This document shows, piece by piece, positions 26,206 to 36,687 of a stretch of 64,000 nucleotides of DNA. The stretch is from assembly GCF_022559625.1 (NCBI RefSeq), contig NZ_CP042288.1, positions 1 to 64,000 of the forward strand, written 5' to 3'. This DNA is from Aquisalinus flavus. GTDB lineage: Bacteria; Pseudomonadota; Alphaproteobacteria; Caulobacterales; Parvularculaceae. The notes below the pieces were generated by a model, which did no database searches, was not told the origin of the DNA, and saw nothing but the letters and a program-made list of their open reading frames with translations. The position numbers and the translations under genes are program-made. The stretch's first letter is position 1; each line of letters opens with the position of its first letter.

Positions 26206-28362
26206 ATGAGGGGTTATCTGAACGGGTCGGCGGCCTTGGCCGCGCTGGTCATGGCGTTTTCGGCGGGGGGCATGGCCTTTGCCCAAGAGGGCGCACAAGC
26301 AGGCGGGCAAGAGGACAATGGCGACGAGATCGTCATCATCGGCCGGGCCCAGGAATTCTACCGCGTCGGTGAATCGAGCCTCGCGACCAAGACGCCGACG
26401 GCGATTCTCGACACGCCGCAGTCGGTGCAGGTGCTGACCAACCAGCTGATCGAGGACCAGGCCGCGCGCGAGACGACCGATCTCTACCGCTCGATTTCCG
26501 GCGTCACCTTCTTCTCTTATTCGGGTATCGTCGCGCGCGGGTTCCGCCAGGACGAGATCCGCTATGATGGCGTGCGCGGCGACCCCTTCGCTGGCTTCTC
26601 CGTCCCGCAATTGTTCAATATCGAGCGGATCGAGGTGCTCAAGGGCGTCTCGGGCATGCTCTATGGCGGCGGCGAGCCCGGCGGCCTGATCAACTATGTC
26701 ACCAAGACCCCCGACTATGAGCAAGGCGGCGAGGTCGAGGTCACCCTCGGCGATCGCGGGCTGTGGGGCGTTTCCGGCGACATCACCGGGCCTGTCGCCG
26801 GGCGCGACGACATCGCCTTCCGCCTCGGCGGCTTCTATGAAGAGAGCAATGATTTCCGCAACAATGCCGGCGAGGAGAACGCCATCCTGACGGCGCAAGG
26901 CGCGTGGAGGCCCGGTCCGTCTACGGAGCTTGTCGCCTCGCTCGAATATTACGACATCAACCTGCCGGGCAACCGCCTGCGCGGCGTGCCGGTGAATGAT
27001 GACGGGGATTTCCTCACCGATATCAGCTGGAACACCAATGAAGCGACCGATTTCCTCGCGCTGGAATCGACCATCGGCCAGCTGACCCTGACCCACGAGT
27101 TCGCCGACACCCTGTCGCTGCGGCTGATCGGGCGGATCGTCGACAATGAGGAACAGCAGCAATATCACGAGAGCCGCGGCCCTGCCGCGCCGGGCTCGAC
27201 GCTCTATTTGCGCGAATTCCGCGATCAGCTCCGCACCTCCAGGGAAAGCTCGATCACGGCAGATCTCGTCTGGCAGGAAACCCTCGCCGGCATGGCGCAC
27301 ACCATCCTCGTCGGCGGCGACTATTTCGACACGGAGGCAACCTTCCGTGCACGCACCGCCCGTCAGGACAACCCGCTCGGCACCAGCCCCGGCCCGGTCC
27401 AGCCGCTCGACCTGATCGACCCGGTCTATGGCAATTCCGGCTTCCTGCTGCTGCAGGACGAGCTCGACATGATCCCGTGGCGGCGCACCGAGACGAGCGG
27501 CGAGCGCTATGGTCTCTATGTCCAGGACCAGGTCGAGATCACGGAGAAATTCCACCTCATCGGCGGCGCGCGCTTCGACTCGTTCGAGCAAACCGACGCC
27601 CTCAGCGGCGACAGCGCCGATGACGAGGCCGTCTCCTATCGCGCCGGGGCGGTCTACAAGCCGGTCCCGCCGGTCTCGCTCTATGTCAGCTATGGCGAGG
27701 GGTTCAGCCCGCAGGGCATCACCGATCCGGAAGATGGCGGGCCGTTCGATCCGGAGGAGAGCCAGCAGGTCGAGGCCGGCGTGAAGGCCGAGCTGTTCGA
27801 CGGGCGCATCCTCGCGACGGCGGCGGTCTACGACATCGTCAAAGACAATGTCATCGTCGCCAATCCGGACCCGGCGGCGGGCACGGGCGGGGTGCCCAAC
27901 CTCGTCCAGATCGGCGAGGTGACCTCGCAGGGCGTTGAGCTCGACGCGGTCGGCGACATCACCGATCAGTGGACCTTCCAGGTCAACTATGCGTGGAACG
28001 ACACGGCGATCACCGGCGGCGCGCCGGGCTCGATCACCAATGCGGTGGGCGACGGCTTTGCCAATGCGCCGGAGCACGCCTTCGGCCTGTGGACGCGCTA
28101 TGAGCTGCCGATGCTGAATTCGGCCATCGCCGGCGGCGCCGATTATGTCGGTGAGCGGATTTCCCTCTCCGGTCAGGATGTGAAGGCCTATACCGTCTAC
28201 GACGCGTCCTGGATCACGACCTTCGACAATGGCTGGCAGGGGCAGGTCAATGTCCGCAATTTGTTCGACGAGGAATATGCCGCCTCCGGATTTATCGACC
28301 GGACCGGCCACTTCCCCGGCGCACCGCGCAGCGTCGTCCTGCAGATCTCAAAAAAGTTCTAG
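26206..28362 (+). CDS. TonB-dependent siderophore receptor
   Basis: A 718-residue outer-membrane receptor. ATG at 26206 follows GCAGGAG. A signal peptide ends near AFA (24-26), followed by a TonB-box-like DEIVIIG (40-46). The plug domain has ILDTPQSVQVLTNQLIED, LFNIERIEVLKGVSGMLYG and GEPGGLINYVTK, all strong siderophore-receptor hallmarks. The barrel ends with an aromatic C-terminus (Phe). It should import a ferric siderophore driven by TonB-ExbBD. A Fur-like site lies upstream, and a PepSY protein gene follows after 9 bases. Confidence 0.95.
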   Translation: MRGYLNGSAALAALVMAFSAGGMAFAQEGAQAGGQEDNGDEIVIIGRAQEFYRVGESSLATKTPTAILDTPQSVQVLTNQLIEDQAARETTDLYRSISGVTFFSYSGIVARGFRQDEIRYDGVRGDPFAGFSVPQLFNIERIEVLKGVSGMLYGGGEPGGLINYVTKTPDYEQGGEVEVTLGDRGLWGVSGDITGPVAGRDDIAFRLGGFYEESNDFRNNAGEENAILTAQGAWRPGPSTELVASLEYYDINLPGNRLRGVPVNDDGDFLTDISWNTNEATDFLALESTIGQLTLTHEFADTLSLRLIGRIVDNEEQQQYHESRGPAAPGSTLYLREFRDQLRTSRESSITADLVWQETLAGMAHTILVGGDYFDTEATFRARTARQDNPLGTSPGPVQPLDLIDPVYGNSGFLLLQDELDMIPWRRTETSGERYGLYVQDQVEITEKFHLIGGARFDSFEQTDALSGDSADDEAVSYRAGAVYKPVPPVSLYVSYGEGFSPQGITDPEDGGPFDPEESQQVEAGVKAELFDGRILATAAVYDIVKDNVIVANPDPAAGTGGVPNLVQIGEVTSQGVELDAVGDITDQWTFQVNYAWNDTAITGGAPGSITNAVGDGFANAPEHAFGLWTRYELPMLNSAIAGGADYVGERISLSGQDVKAYTVYDASWITTFDNGWQGQVNVRNLFDEEYAASGFIDRTGHFPGAPRSVVLQISKKF

Positions 28363-28371
28363 GAGAGGGGT

Positions 28372-29529
28372 ATGGCCCGGCCCGGGAACAAGAATGGAAA
28401 GAAAAAGAGCCGTCTTTGGTTCGACATTCATTCCTGGGTCGGGCTGAAGCTCTCATTGTTCGTGAGCTTCATCCTGATCACCGGCACGCTGGCGGTCATT
28501 TCAAACGAGCTCGACTGGCTCGCCAATGGGTCGATGCGGGTGATGCCGCAGGCGCAGAGCGAGCGGGTCAGCTGGGGCACGCTTTATGAGGCGGCGCGGG
28601 CGGATTATCCCGACATGCGCCTGTCCTATTTCACCGGGCCGCTCGACCCGTGGTTCGCCGCCGGGGCCTATGGCCAGATGCCCGATGGCGAGCGCCGGTT
28701 GATCGACATCAACCCCTATACCGGCGAGGTGACCGGCGATCGCGGCTGGATGAGCTTCCAGCGCTTCTTGCGCAACACCCACCGGCATCTGATGCTGCCG
28801 GTCAAATGGGGCGTGCCGCTGGTCTCGGCCCTGTCCTTCCTGCTGATCGCCTCGATGATCAGCGGGCTGATCGTCTACAAGAAATTCTGGCGCGGCTTCC
28901 TGAAGCAACCGCGCACCCGCGACGCCCGCACCCTGAACGGCGATCTGCACCGGCTGGTCGCCCTGTGGACGCTGTGGTTCGTGCCGGTCATCGCCCTGAC
29001 CGGGCTTTTCTATCTGGCCGAAAGCCTTGGCTGGCGGGCACCGTCCTTTGGCGAGACCGGGAAGGCGCGTGAGGTCGAGATCACGCTGACGGGCGAGATG
29101 ATCGACGAGATGGCGGCGCGGGCGGAAGAGGTCCAGCCGGGGCTCGATATCTCGGTCATGCTGCCGCCGACCCGCCCCGGCCAGCCGCTGGTGTTTCAGG
29201 GCTATACGGACGGCACCTGGCTGGTCAGGGCCCGGGCGAGCTATGTCGCCTTCGACCCGGCGACCGGCGCCGTGCTCGGCACCCATCGCTCGCGCGATGC
29301 CGGGCTGCATCAGCGCATCGCCGAGATGGCCGACCCCTTGCATTTCGGCACCTTCGGCGGGATCTGGACCAAGCTGATCTGGTTCGTCTTCGGCGCGGCG
29401 CTGTCGGCCCTGTCGGTGACCGGCGTCGTCATCTATGGCCAGCGCATGGTGCGCTCCGCCATGGGCACGGCAAAAGGGACGGGCGCAGCGCCGCCGGCCG
29501 GCCGGCGCCAGCTGGAGGCAGCCGAATGA
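28372..29529 (+). CDS. PepSY-associated transmembrane protein (PiuB-like)
   Basis: A 385-residue membrane protein with an ideal AGGAGAGGGG site. There are four membrane segments: about 22-45 (LKLSLFVSFILITGTLAVIS), about 145-168, about 200-220 and about 340-365. Between helices lie PepSY-type segments (YTGEVTGDRGW; AFDPATGAVLG). FDIHSWVGL and NTHRHLML carry conserved His that could bind heme or metal. Members next to siderophore receptors are thought to reduce or release iron from ferric siderophores. It sits between the receptor and a 38-codon gene that overlaps its stop. Confidence 0.9.
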   Translation: MARPGNKNGKKKSRLWFDIHSWVGLKLSLFVSFILITGTLAVISNELDWLANGSMRVMPQAQSERVSWGTLYEAARADYPDMRLSYFTGPLDPWFAAGAYGQMPDGERRLIDINPYTGEVTGDRGWMSFQRFLRNTHRHLMLPVKWGVPLVSALSFLLIASMISGLIVYKKFWRGFLKQPRTRDARTLNGDLHRLVALWTLWFVPVIALTGLFYLAESLGWRAPSFGETGKAREVEITLTGEMIDEMAARAEEVQPGLDISVMLPPTRPGQPLVFQGYTDGTWLVRARASYVAFDPATGAVLGTHRSRDAGLHQRIAEMADPLHFGTFGGIWTKLIWFVFGAALSALSVTGVVIYGQRMVRSAMGTAKGTGAAPPAGRRQLEAAE

Positions 29530-29642
29530 AGATACCGTCCTGGCTTGCCATCGCCTGGAAGGGGATGGGCCCGTGGAAATGGATCGGCGTCGCCGCGATC
29601 CTGACCGTCATCGTGCTGCTGCCGTTCAACATGGGCGGCTGA
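29526..29642 (+). CDS. 38-residue single-helix membrane peptide
   Basis: A small gene that begins inside the PepSY stop (ATGA overlap), so it is translationally coupled. The product has an amphipathic, Trp-rich N-terminal half (MKIPSWLAIAWKGMGPWKW) and one hydrophobic segment (IGVAAILTVIVLLPF), ending MGG. It is likely inserted in the inner membrane and could be an accessory subunit of the PepSY protein. Coding potential rests on the ATGA coupling, GC-rich codon use and the clear helix; no homologue was recognised. Confidence 0.6.
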   Translation: MKIPSWLAIAWKGMGPWKWIGVAAILTVIVLLPFNMGG

Positions 29643-29665
29643 ATTGTCCGCCTCAATTGCACCCG

Positions 29666-30283
29666 TCAGTCACAGCCACTCGTCTTGAAGTCGGCCGCAG
29701 ACAAGTCGGAAGGGGACCGGGCGCAGTCGAATTCTTCCAGCGCGGCCGCATGGGCTTTCGCCTCCTCGACATAATGGGCCGAGCCCATCAGCGCGTGCCT
29801 GTCCTCGCCTTCCTTCAGGTCACGGAATTTCCGCGCCGGCATGCCGGCCCACATCTCGCCCGTCGGCACGGTCTTGCCGGGCGACAGGAACGCGCCTGCC
29901 GCCAGATAGCCGCCGCTCTCGACCAGCGACCGGTCGAGCATTGTCGCGCCCATGCCGACAAAGCCGCCATCCTCCACGGTGCAGCCATGCAGCATGCATT
30001 TGTGCCCGATCAGCACGTTCTGCCCGATGATCACCGGCGTGCCGCCCCAGTCCGGCGCATCGACATGGATGATCGTGCCGTCCTGCACGTTGGAGCCGGC
30101 GCCGATCTCGATCCGGTTGGTGTCGGCGCGCAACACGCACCCATACCAGACGCTCGCCTCTGGCCCGACATGGACATCGCCGACCAGCACCGCGCCGGGC
30201 GCGATGAAGGCGGAAGCATGGATCTGCGGCGTCTTGCCGTGAAAGGGCAGGATCAGCGGCTGCAGGCGGTCCGGATTGGTCAT
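29666..30283 (-). CDS. gamma-carbonic anhydrase family protein
   Basis: A 205-residue left-handed beta-helix protein with hexapeptide repeats (for example IAPGAVLVGDVHVG, then VGMGATMLDRSLVE). The potential zinc ligands are present: His in GTIIHVD and two His in IGHKCMLHG. Family members include Cam-type carbonic anhydrases and the YrdA/PaaY acyl-CoA thioesterase group; the sequence alone does not separate these. The start ATG at 30283 follows AAGG. It converges with the iron operon 24 bases away. Confidence 0.88.
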   Translation of the reverse strand: MTNPDRLQPLILPFHGKTPQIHASAFIAPGAVLVGDVHVGPEASVWYGCVLRADTNRIEIGAGSNVQDGTIIHVDAPDWGGTPVIIGQNVLIGHKCMLHGCTVEDGGFVGMGATMLDRSLVESGGYLAAGAFLSPGKTVPTGEMWAGMPARKFRDLKEGEDRHALMGSAHYVEEAKAHAAALEEFDCARSPSDLSAADFKTSGCD

Positions 30284-30377
30284 GGTCAAGGGCCTTAACA
30301 TTGCTTGCGCCGAGCTTATCGAAATGCCCCCGCGCGCGTCGAGGCCGATGCGCAGGAGAATGCAGCCAGACAACAAA

Positions 30378-30413
30378 AAACGGCTCCCGCAGCCGCAGGC
30401 CGGGGAGCCGTTT
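30378..30413 (-). terminator. rho-independent terminator of the lipoprotein gene
   Basis: AAACGGCTCCC pairs with GGGAGCCGTTT around a 14-base loop. On the minus strand it ends in six T, directly downstream of the gene at 30435-30863. Confidence 0.85.
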
Positions 30414-30434
30414 AAAACGGATGGAACGGCAGGC

Positions 30435-30863
30435 TTATTGCGCGGCCATTTCCTCTTCGTCTTTCCACTCGTGGATCGACGTGATCAGGCAGCGGGACGG
30501 CTTGAGGCCGGTGCCGTCATTGCCGAAGGCGGAATCATAGGCAACGATGTAATCGCCGCGGGTCAGGCAGCCGCCGCGGTTCTCGATCTGTAGCGACAGC
30601 GCATTGCCGAGGCCGAAACAGCTTGCCGTTTCAAGCAGATAACGGTCGCGCACGCCGGTGCGTACGACGACGGCCCTGTCATTGATGGTGGAGAAGGAAT
30701 CGATCTGCCCGGCAAAGCAGACATTGTTGACCTGTTCGCCCTTGCGCGCCTCGACCATGGCGGTGCGCTCCTGCTGCGTCTCTGACGGCGCGCTGGAACA
30801 GGCGCCGAGAAGGGGTAGCGCGGCAATACCGGCAGCCAGAAAGCTGATTTTGAATACGGGCAT
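30435..30863 (-). CDS. hypothetical lipoprotein (DUF6491-like)
   Basis: A 142-residue lipoprotein: signal with lipobox LLGAC (Cys22). The mature part has a conserved-looking pattern of four further Cys (VCFAGQ, SCFGLG, GCLTRGD, RCLITS), with RYLLET and LQIENRGG. This resembles the small DUF6491 lipoproteins common in alphaproteobacteria; the Cys probably form two disulfides in the periplasm. Function is unknown. It is followed by its own strong terminator and is divergent from the ABC gene. Confidence 0.75.
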   Translation of the reverse strand: MPVFKISFLAAGIAALPLLGACSSAPSETQQERTAMVEARKGEQVNNVCFAGQIDSFSTINDRAVVVRTGVRDRYLLETASCFGLGNALSLQIENRGGCLTRGDYIVAYDSAFGNDGTGLKPSRCLITSIHEWKDEEEMAAQ

Positions 30864-31000
30864 AAGTTCCTCCTGTTTGGCTATCGTTAAAACGTTGACA
30901 CGGTCTCAATAGTTGCATCATAGCCCATATCCGGGTCATATAGCGCTTCTTTTTCGACAGAACGCATGTTTGTGACTGCATGCCGGAGGCCCCTGAATTC

Positions 31001-32863
<1,863 letters not shown>

Positions 32864-32977
32864 TTGGTACGCCCGGCCGTTCGGCGTCCGGATGGCGGTC
32901 GGGTGTTGCCGAATTGCCGTTACGCGACCGAAACGATTAGAGTTTTAAGTTGACAAGCAAGCCCCTGTTAATGTGTG

Positions 32978-32990
32978 TGATTATATAACA
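32978..32990. promoter_or_regulatory. candidate metal-regulator half-palindrome
   Basis: TGATTATATAACA, 68 bases before the ZIP gene, is close to a TGTTAT-ATAACA palindrome of the kind bound by Zur in related bacteria. It is short and AT-rich and may equally be part of a promoter -10 region. Confidence 0.2.
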
Positions 32991-33057
32991 ACGGCTTGCG
33001 CTGTCTTTCGCAAAGGTTAAGATGGTGTTAAGGGAACCACCGGCACCAGGCTGACCC

Positions 33058-33936
33058 ATGCGCAGGCTGACCCGCCCGGGGAATCGAGAATTTGGGGATG
33101 CAGTCGGCTGCAGTTTACCGCTTATGGTATTGGCGTATCTCGTCGAATGGAATTCGCCCGCATTGATTGCGAGCCTGATCGCCGCCCTGATGGCGACGCT
33201 CGGCCTGGTCTGCGTCTGGCTGAACGAATCCTTCGCCGACAAGTATTCCGGCTATTTCTCTGCTTTTGCTGCCGGTGTGCTGGTGATGACGGCGCTGCGC
33301 CTGTTCCCCGAAGGCCTCGCCATGACGGCGAACGCCCCCTACTGGGCGCTGGGCGGCTATCTGTCCCTGTATATGATCAATGCCCTGTTGAGGCATGAGC
33401 CCAATGCCGGGGTTGCAATCGCTCCCCTGCTTGGCATCGGTCTTCACTCTTTTCTCGACGGCATAGAGTACGGCATTCTCTACGAGCACGACATCTTCAT
33501 TGGCATGATGGCCTCGATCGGGCTGATCCTGCATGAATTCGCAGAGGGTATGATACTCTTTGCCATCCTCCGCGGCAGCGGCATGAAACCGAGTATAGCC
33601 GTCATCGTCGCTTTCTTCGGTGCGGCCCTGACCACGCCGCTGGGCGCTCTCATCTCGGTGGAATATTTGCATGATGCCCCGCCAGATGTGCTCGGCATCT
33701 TGGTATCGGTTGCTGCCGGTGCCCTGCTCTATGTCGGGGCAACACATTTGACCGTCCATATTACCAATACGAACCGGTTTGCCGCCGTTATCGTCTATGT
33801 ACTCGGTGTGATTTTGGCGATGGGCCTCAGCTTTGCGCATCATGACCTCCATGATGACGGCCACGCCCATGATGCGACCGAACTGTCAGCCGGGACGCCG
33901 GATGCTGATGGCGTGCGGCAGCACCTGCCAAGATAA
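33058..33936 (+). CDS. ZIP family metal transporter
   Basis: A 292-residue polytopic protein. The two metal-site helices are recognisable: LHSFLDGIEYG and LHEFAEGMILF carry the His, Asp and Glu ligands of ZIP transporters (HNxxDG/HExxEG type). The C-terminus is His-rich (HHDLHDDGHAHD) and may bind zinc. It should bring zinc or another divalent metal into the cytoplasm. The start is uncertain: ATG 33058 has a weak AGG site and gives about 20 polar residues before the first helix; ATG 33124 is an alternative. A perfect 12-bp hairpin follows the stop. Confidence 0.85.
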   Translation: MRRLTRPGNREFGDAVGCSLPLMVLAYLVEWNSPALIASLIAALMATLGLVCVWLNESFADKYSGYFSAFAAGVLVMTALRLFPEGLAMTANAPYWALGGYLSLYMINALLRHEPNAGVAIAPLLGIGLHSFLDGIEYGILYEHDIFIGMMASIGLILHEFAEGMILFAILRGSGMKPSIAVIVAFFGAALTTPLGALISVEYLHDAPPDVLGILVSVAAGALLYVGATHLTVHITNTNRFAAVIVYVLGVILAMGLSFAHHDLHDDGHAHDATELSAGTPDADGVRQHLPR

Positions 33937-33938
33937 AG

Positions 33939-33970
33939 GAACGCCGCCGGTGCGGAATCCGGCGGCGTTC
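33939..33970 (+). terminator. strong hairpin after the ZIP gene
   Basis: GAACGCCGCCGG and CCGGCGGCGTTC form a perfect 12-bp stem with an 8-base loop, 2 bases after the stop codon. The T-run is poor, so it may be rho-assisted or only stabilise the mRNA end. Confidence 0.6.
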
Positions 33971-34191
33971 GGATCGGGAGAGAATTGAAAGCCTGTTTCG
34001 GGATCAGCTTTCAGGTGGTGGTGTGGCGGTTACCTCTCCGATACGCAACTTATGCGCGAGAATGTTTAAAATTCTCCTAAAGGCATGCGCAGGTTGTGCC
34101 CTGCGTTCAAAAAAATGCGGGGGCCGCGTTGGCATCCCGATGGTTTTTGCAGTATGGGAGCGTCTTTCCGACCGATGGAGATGTGACTGCC

Positions 34192-34911
34192 ATGAAGCTG
34201 GCTGAAGACAGGGCGCTCGTACTTTTTTCCGGCGGACAGGATTCTGCGACCTGTCTCGCCTGGACCCTGTCGCGCTATGCCCATGTCGAAACCGTCGGCT
34301 TTGCCTATGGCCAGCGTCACCATGTGGAGTTGAAAGCGCGCCTTGCCCTGCGCCGCGAAATTGCCAGCCATTTCCAGGGCTGGGGCGCGAAGCTGGGAGA
34401 GGATCACCTCGTCGATCTCGAAGCCCTGTCGGCGCTGGGCGAAACAGCGATGACCGGCGACGTCGAATTCCAGATGGCCGAAAGCGGCCTGCCCAACACC
34501 TTCGTGCCCGGCCGCAACCTCGCCTTCCTCGTCCTCGCGGCAGCGCTTGCCTATCGCCGCAATATGGGCACGCTGGTCGGCGGCATGTGCGAGACGGACT
34601 TTTCCGGCTATCCCGACTGCCGCGCCGATACGCTGGAAGCCCAGATGCAGGCCCTGCGCCTCGGTATGGACGCGGATTTCCGCCTGAAGACACCGCTGAT
34701 GCATCTGACCAAGGGGCAGACCTGGGAAATGGCCGAGGCAGAGGGCGGCACGGAGCTTGTCGGCCTGATCGTCGAGCACAGCCACACCTGCTATCGCGGC
34801 GACCGGGACCACCGTCACGTCTGGGGCTATGGCTGTGGCACCTGCCCGGCCTGCGAGCTGCGCGAAAAGGGCTGGAACGACTACAGGGCCGCGCCCGGAC
34901 CATCGGCATGA
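34192..34911 (+). CDS. queC: 7-cyano-7-deazaguanine synthase QueC
   Basis: A 239-residue enzyme that turns 7-carboxy-7-deazaguanine into preQ0 with ATP and ammonia. The PP-loop SGGQDS (13-18) binds [14 protein letters not shown] and the C-terminal zinc cluster (Cys197, Cys215, Cys218, Cys221 in CGTCPAC) are conserved. ATG at 34192 is chosen; the upstream reading from 34096 has no family sequence. Its stop overlaps the queE start (ATGA). This is the first gene of a queC-queE-queD operon that supplies queuosine precursors. Confidence 0.95.
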   Translation: MKLAEDRALVLFSGGQDSATCLAWTLSRYAHVETVGFAYGQRHHVELKARLALRREIASHFQGWGAKLGEDHLVDLEALSALGETAMTGDVEFQMAESGLPNTFVPGRNLAFLVLAAALAYRRNMGTLVGGMCETDFSGYPDCRADTLEAQMQALRLGMDADFRLKTPLMHLTKGQTWEMAEAEGGTELVGLIVEHSHTCYRGDRDHRHVWGYGCGTCPACELREKGWNDYRAAPGPSA

Positions 34912-35558
34912 GCCGCATCTATTCAGTCAAGGAAATGTATTTCACCCTGCAGGGGGAGGGCGCGCAGACCGGCCGCGCCGCGGTCTTCCTGCGCTTTGCC
35001 GGCTGCAATCTGTGGACCGGGCGCGAGCAGGACCGCGGCCGCGCCGTCTGCGATTTCTGCGATACGGATTTCATCGGCACGGACGGGCCGGGCGGCGGCA
35101 AGTTCGGCACGCCTGCTTCCCTCGCCGCAGCGGCGCGGCAGATGTGGGACGCCGAGGCCGCCCCGGGCGAGGGCATTCCCTATGTCATCTGCACGGGTGG
35201 CGAGCCGCTCTTGCAGCTCGATGCGCCCCTGATCGCGGCCCTGCATGAGGCCGGTCTCCAGGTCGGGGTCGAGACCAATGGCACGGTGGCAGCGCCTACC
35301 GGGCTCGACTGGATCTGCGTCAGCCCCAAGGCCGATGCGCCGCTGGTCCAGACCTCCGGCGATGAATTGAAGCTCGTCTATTTCCAGCAAAAGGCCCGGC
35401 CGGAGCGGTTCGCCGCGCTCTCCTTTGCGCATTTTTTCCTCCAGCCTATGGACGGCCCGGAGATTTCGCGCCATACAGCCGCCGCTATAGAGTATTGCCG
35501 CCGCCACCCGCAATGGCGGCTGAGCCTGCAGATCCACAAGCTGACGGGGATCCCCTGA
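34908..35558 (+). CDS. queE: 7-carboxy-7-deazaguanine synthase QueE
   Basis: A 216-residue radical SAM enzyme that rearranges 6-carboxy-tetrahydropterin to 7-carboxy-7-deazaguanine. The Fe-S cluster Cys are at 33, 48 and 51, giving CX14CX2C instead of the canonical CX3CX2C; this insertion is known from the Burkholderia multivorans enzyme. [12 protein letters not shown] (12-23), [10 protein letters not shown] and VETNGT are further QueE marks. The start lies inside the queC stop (ATGA). Confidence 0.93.
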   Translation: MSRIYSVKEMYFTLQGEGAQTGRAAVFLRFAGCNLWTGREQDRGRAVCDFCDTDFIGTDGPGGGKFGTPASLAAAARQMWDAEAAPGEGIPYVICTGGEPLLQLDAPLIAALHEAGLQVGVETNGTVAAPTGLDWICVSPKADAPLVQTSGDELKLVYFQQKARPERFAALSFAHFFLQPMDGPEISRHTAAAIEYCRRHPQWRLSLQIHKLTGIP

Positions 35559-35592
35559 GCATCAGCAGGCCGAACCGAAGAAGACGACTGAC

Positions 35593-35958
35593 ATGATGCG
35601 TATCGCCAAATCCGTGACTTTCGACGCGGCTCATTTCCTGTCCCTCGACTCGGACGAGCGGCCCTATGCGCGCATGCATGGCCATTCCTTCCGCCTGACC
35701 GTCGAGCTTGAAGGCGAGCCCGACCCGGTCACCGGCTGGGTCGAGGATTTTGGCGACATCAACGATGCCTTGTCCGGCATCCACGAACAGCTCGACCATC
35801 GCCTGCTCAACGAGATCGAGGGGCTGTCCATGCCCACCCTGGAGAACATCTGCCTCTGGGTCGCCGGCAAGCTGCAGCCGCGCTTTGCCGGTCTCGCCCG
35901 CGTCGTCGTCGAGCGGCCGTCCAATGGCGAAGCCTGCACCTATACCATCAAGCCCTGA
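35593..35958 (+). CDS. queD: QueD-like 6-carboxy-tetrahydropterin synthase
   Basis: A 121-residue member of the PTPS/QueD family, third gene of the queCED operon. The zinc ligands His14 (FDAAHF), His29 and His31 (MHGHSF) are conserved, as are DFGDIN, LDHRLLN and PTLENI. The usual catalytic Cys (E. coli Cys27 in HKCGRLHGH) is replaced by Tyr25 (RPYARMHGH); only Cys87 and Cys115 remain. Either another residue serves as the base or the enzyme uses a variant chemistry. The terminator at 35981 closes the operon. The GTP cyclohydrolase needed upstream in the pathway is not in this window. Confidence 0.88.
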   Translation: MMRIAKSVTFDAAHFLSLDSDERPYARMHGHSFRLTVELEGEPDPVTGWVEDFGDINDALSGIHEQLDHRLLNEIEGLSMPTLENICLWVAGKLQPRFAGLARVVVERPSNGEACTYTIKP

Positions 35959-35980
35959 AACCACGCCCGGGCCTGACACG

Positions 35981-36013
35981 AAAAAGCCGCCCGGGTGAGG
36001 GGCGGCTTTCTTT
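35981..36013. terminator. terminator after queCED
   Basis: AAAAAGCCGCCC, short loop, GGGGCGGCTTTCTTTC: about a 9-bp stem with a T-rich tail on the plus strand and an A-run giving T on the minus strand, so it may also serve the convergent lipoprotein gene. Confidence 0.85.
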
Positions 36014-36034
36014 CTGTCTGCAGTGATCGATCCG

Positions 36035-36637
36035 TTAGCTGATGTAACGGGCGATCTTGTTCGCGGTGAAATAGAAGCCGCGGTCAGCGTCCTGCCAGAT
36101 ACCGGGGCGGCCGACATTGTCGTTCAGATCGCCCTGATAGGACTCGCTCAGCGTTGCCAGCGTGCGGCCATTCTCGCTCAGCGTGATCGAGACAGTCGAT
36201 TTGCCGGTATAGACCGAGTCCTGGCTCAGGCTTGGCTGTTGCGAGATATCGGCCATGGTCGGCTGGTTGGCCGCCAGGTCGGTGATCGTCGCGCTGACGG
36301 TCAGCACGCCATCGCCGGGCGCGCGGACGATCTGCTTGGTCTTGCCGATCTCGCGCTTGAGCACACGCTCGAGATCGTCGGCCTTGGCCTCCAGGTCGCG
36401 TTCGCGCACGGGACGCTCGGTGGCGCCGAAGCGTGCGCTGGCCAGACCTGAGTCGCGGGCCGCGATAGATGCGTCATAGGTGACGTCGGCGATATAGACT
36501 TTCTCGTACTCGGCAAACCGGCTGTCGCTGGTGACCGAGGCTTCGTCGAAGCGGACGGGGCCGTCAGTGCTGGCGCAGGCACCTGCAAGGGCCAGCATGG
36601 GTATTGCAGCCAACAGGCCGATATTGAGTTTAGTCAT
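36035..36637 (-). CDS. hypothetical lipoprotein (possibly DUF3313-like)
   Basis: A 200-residue lipoprotein: ATG at 36637 follows GGAG, and the signal ends at lipobox LAGAC (Cys21). The mature part has an EKVYIADVTYD strand, a charged helix rich in Arg and Glu, and repeated beta-type segments (LTVSATITDLAAN; TVSITLSENGRTLATLSES). The layout resembles the DUF3313 lipoprotein family, but the match is by eye and weak. It has no clear operon partner; the small gene at 36688 lies 50 bases upstream on the same strand. Confidence 0.7.
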   Translation of the reverse strand: MTKLNIGLLAAIPMLALAGACASTDGPVRFDEASVTSDSRFAEYEKVYIADVTYDASIAARDSGLASARFGATERPVRERDLEAKADDLERVLKREIGKTKQIVRAPGDGVLTVSATITDLAANQPTMADISQQPSLSQDSVYTGKSTVSITLSENGRTLATLSESYQGDLNDNVGRPGIWQDADRGFYFTANKIARYIS

Positions 36638-36687
36638 GGCAATCTCCAACTCCATATCCCCCTGACGGGAATATAGCGCTGGAGCGG

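Noticed and set aside
26137..28311. 724-codon frame antisense to the TonB receptor
   Set aside because: Shadow of the receptor gene, which has a Fur-like site, ribosome binding site and all family motifs.
33971..34191. preQ1 riboswitch before queC
   Set aside because: I looked for the short preQ1 aptamer hairpin with an A-rich tail and did not find a match; the region has no convincing conserved structure.
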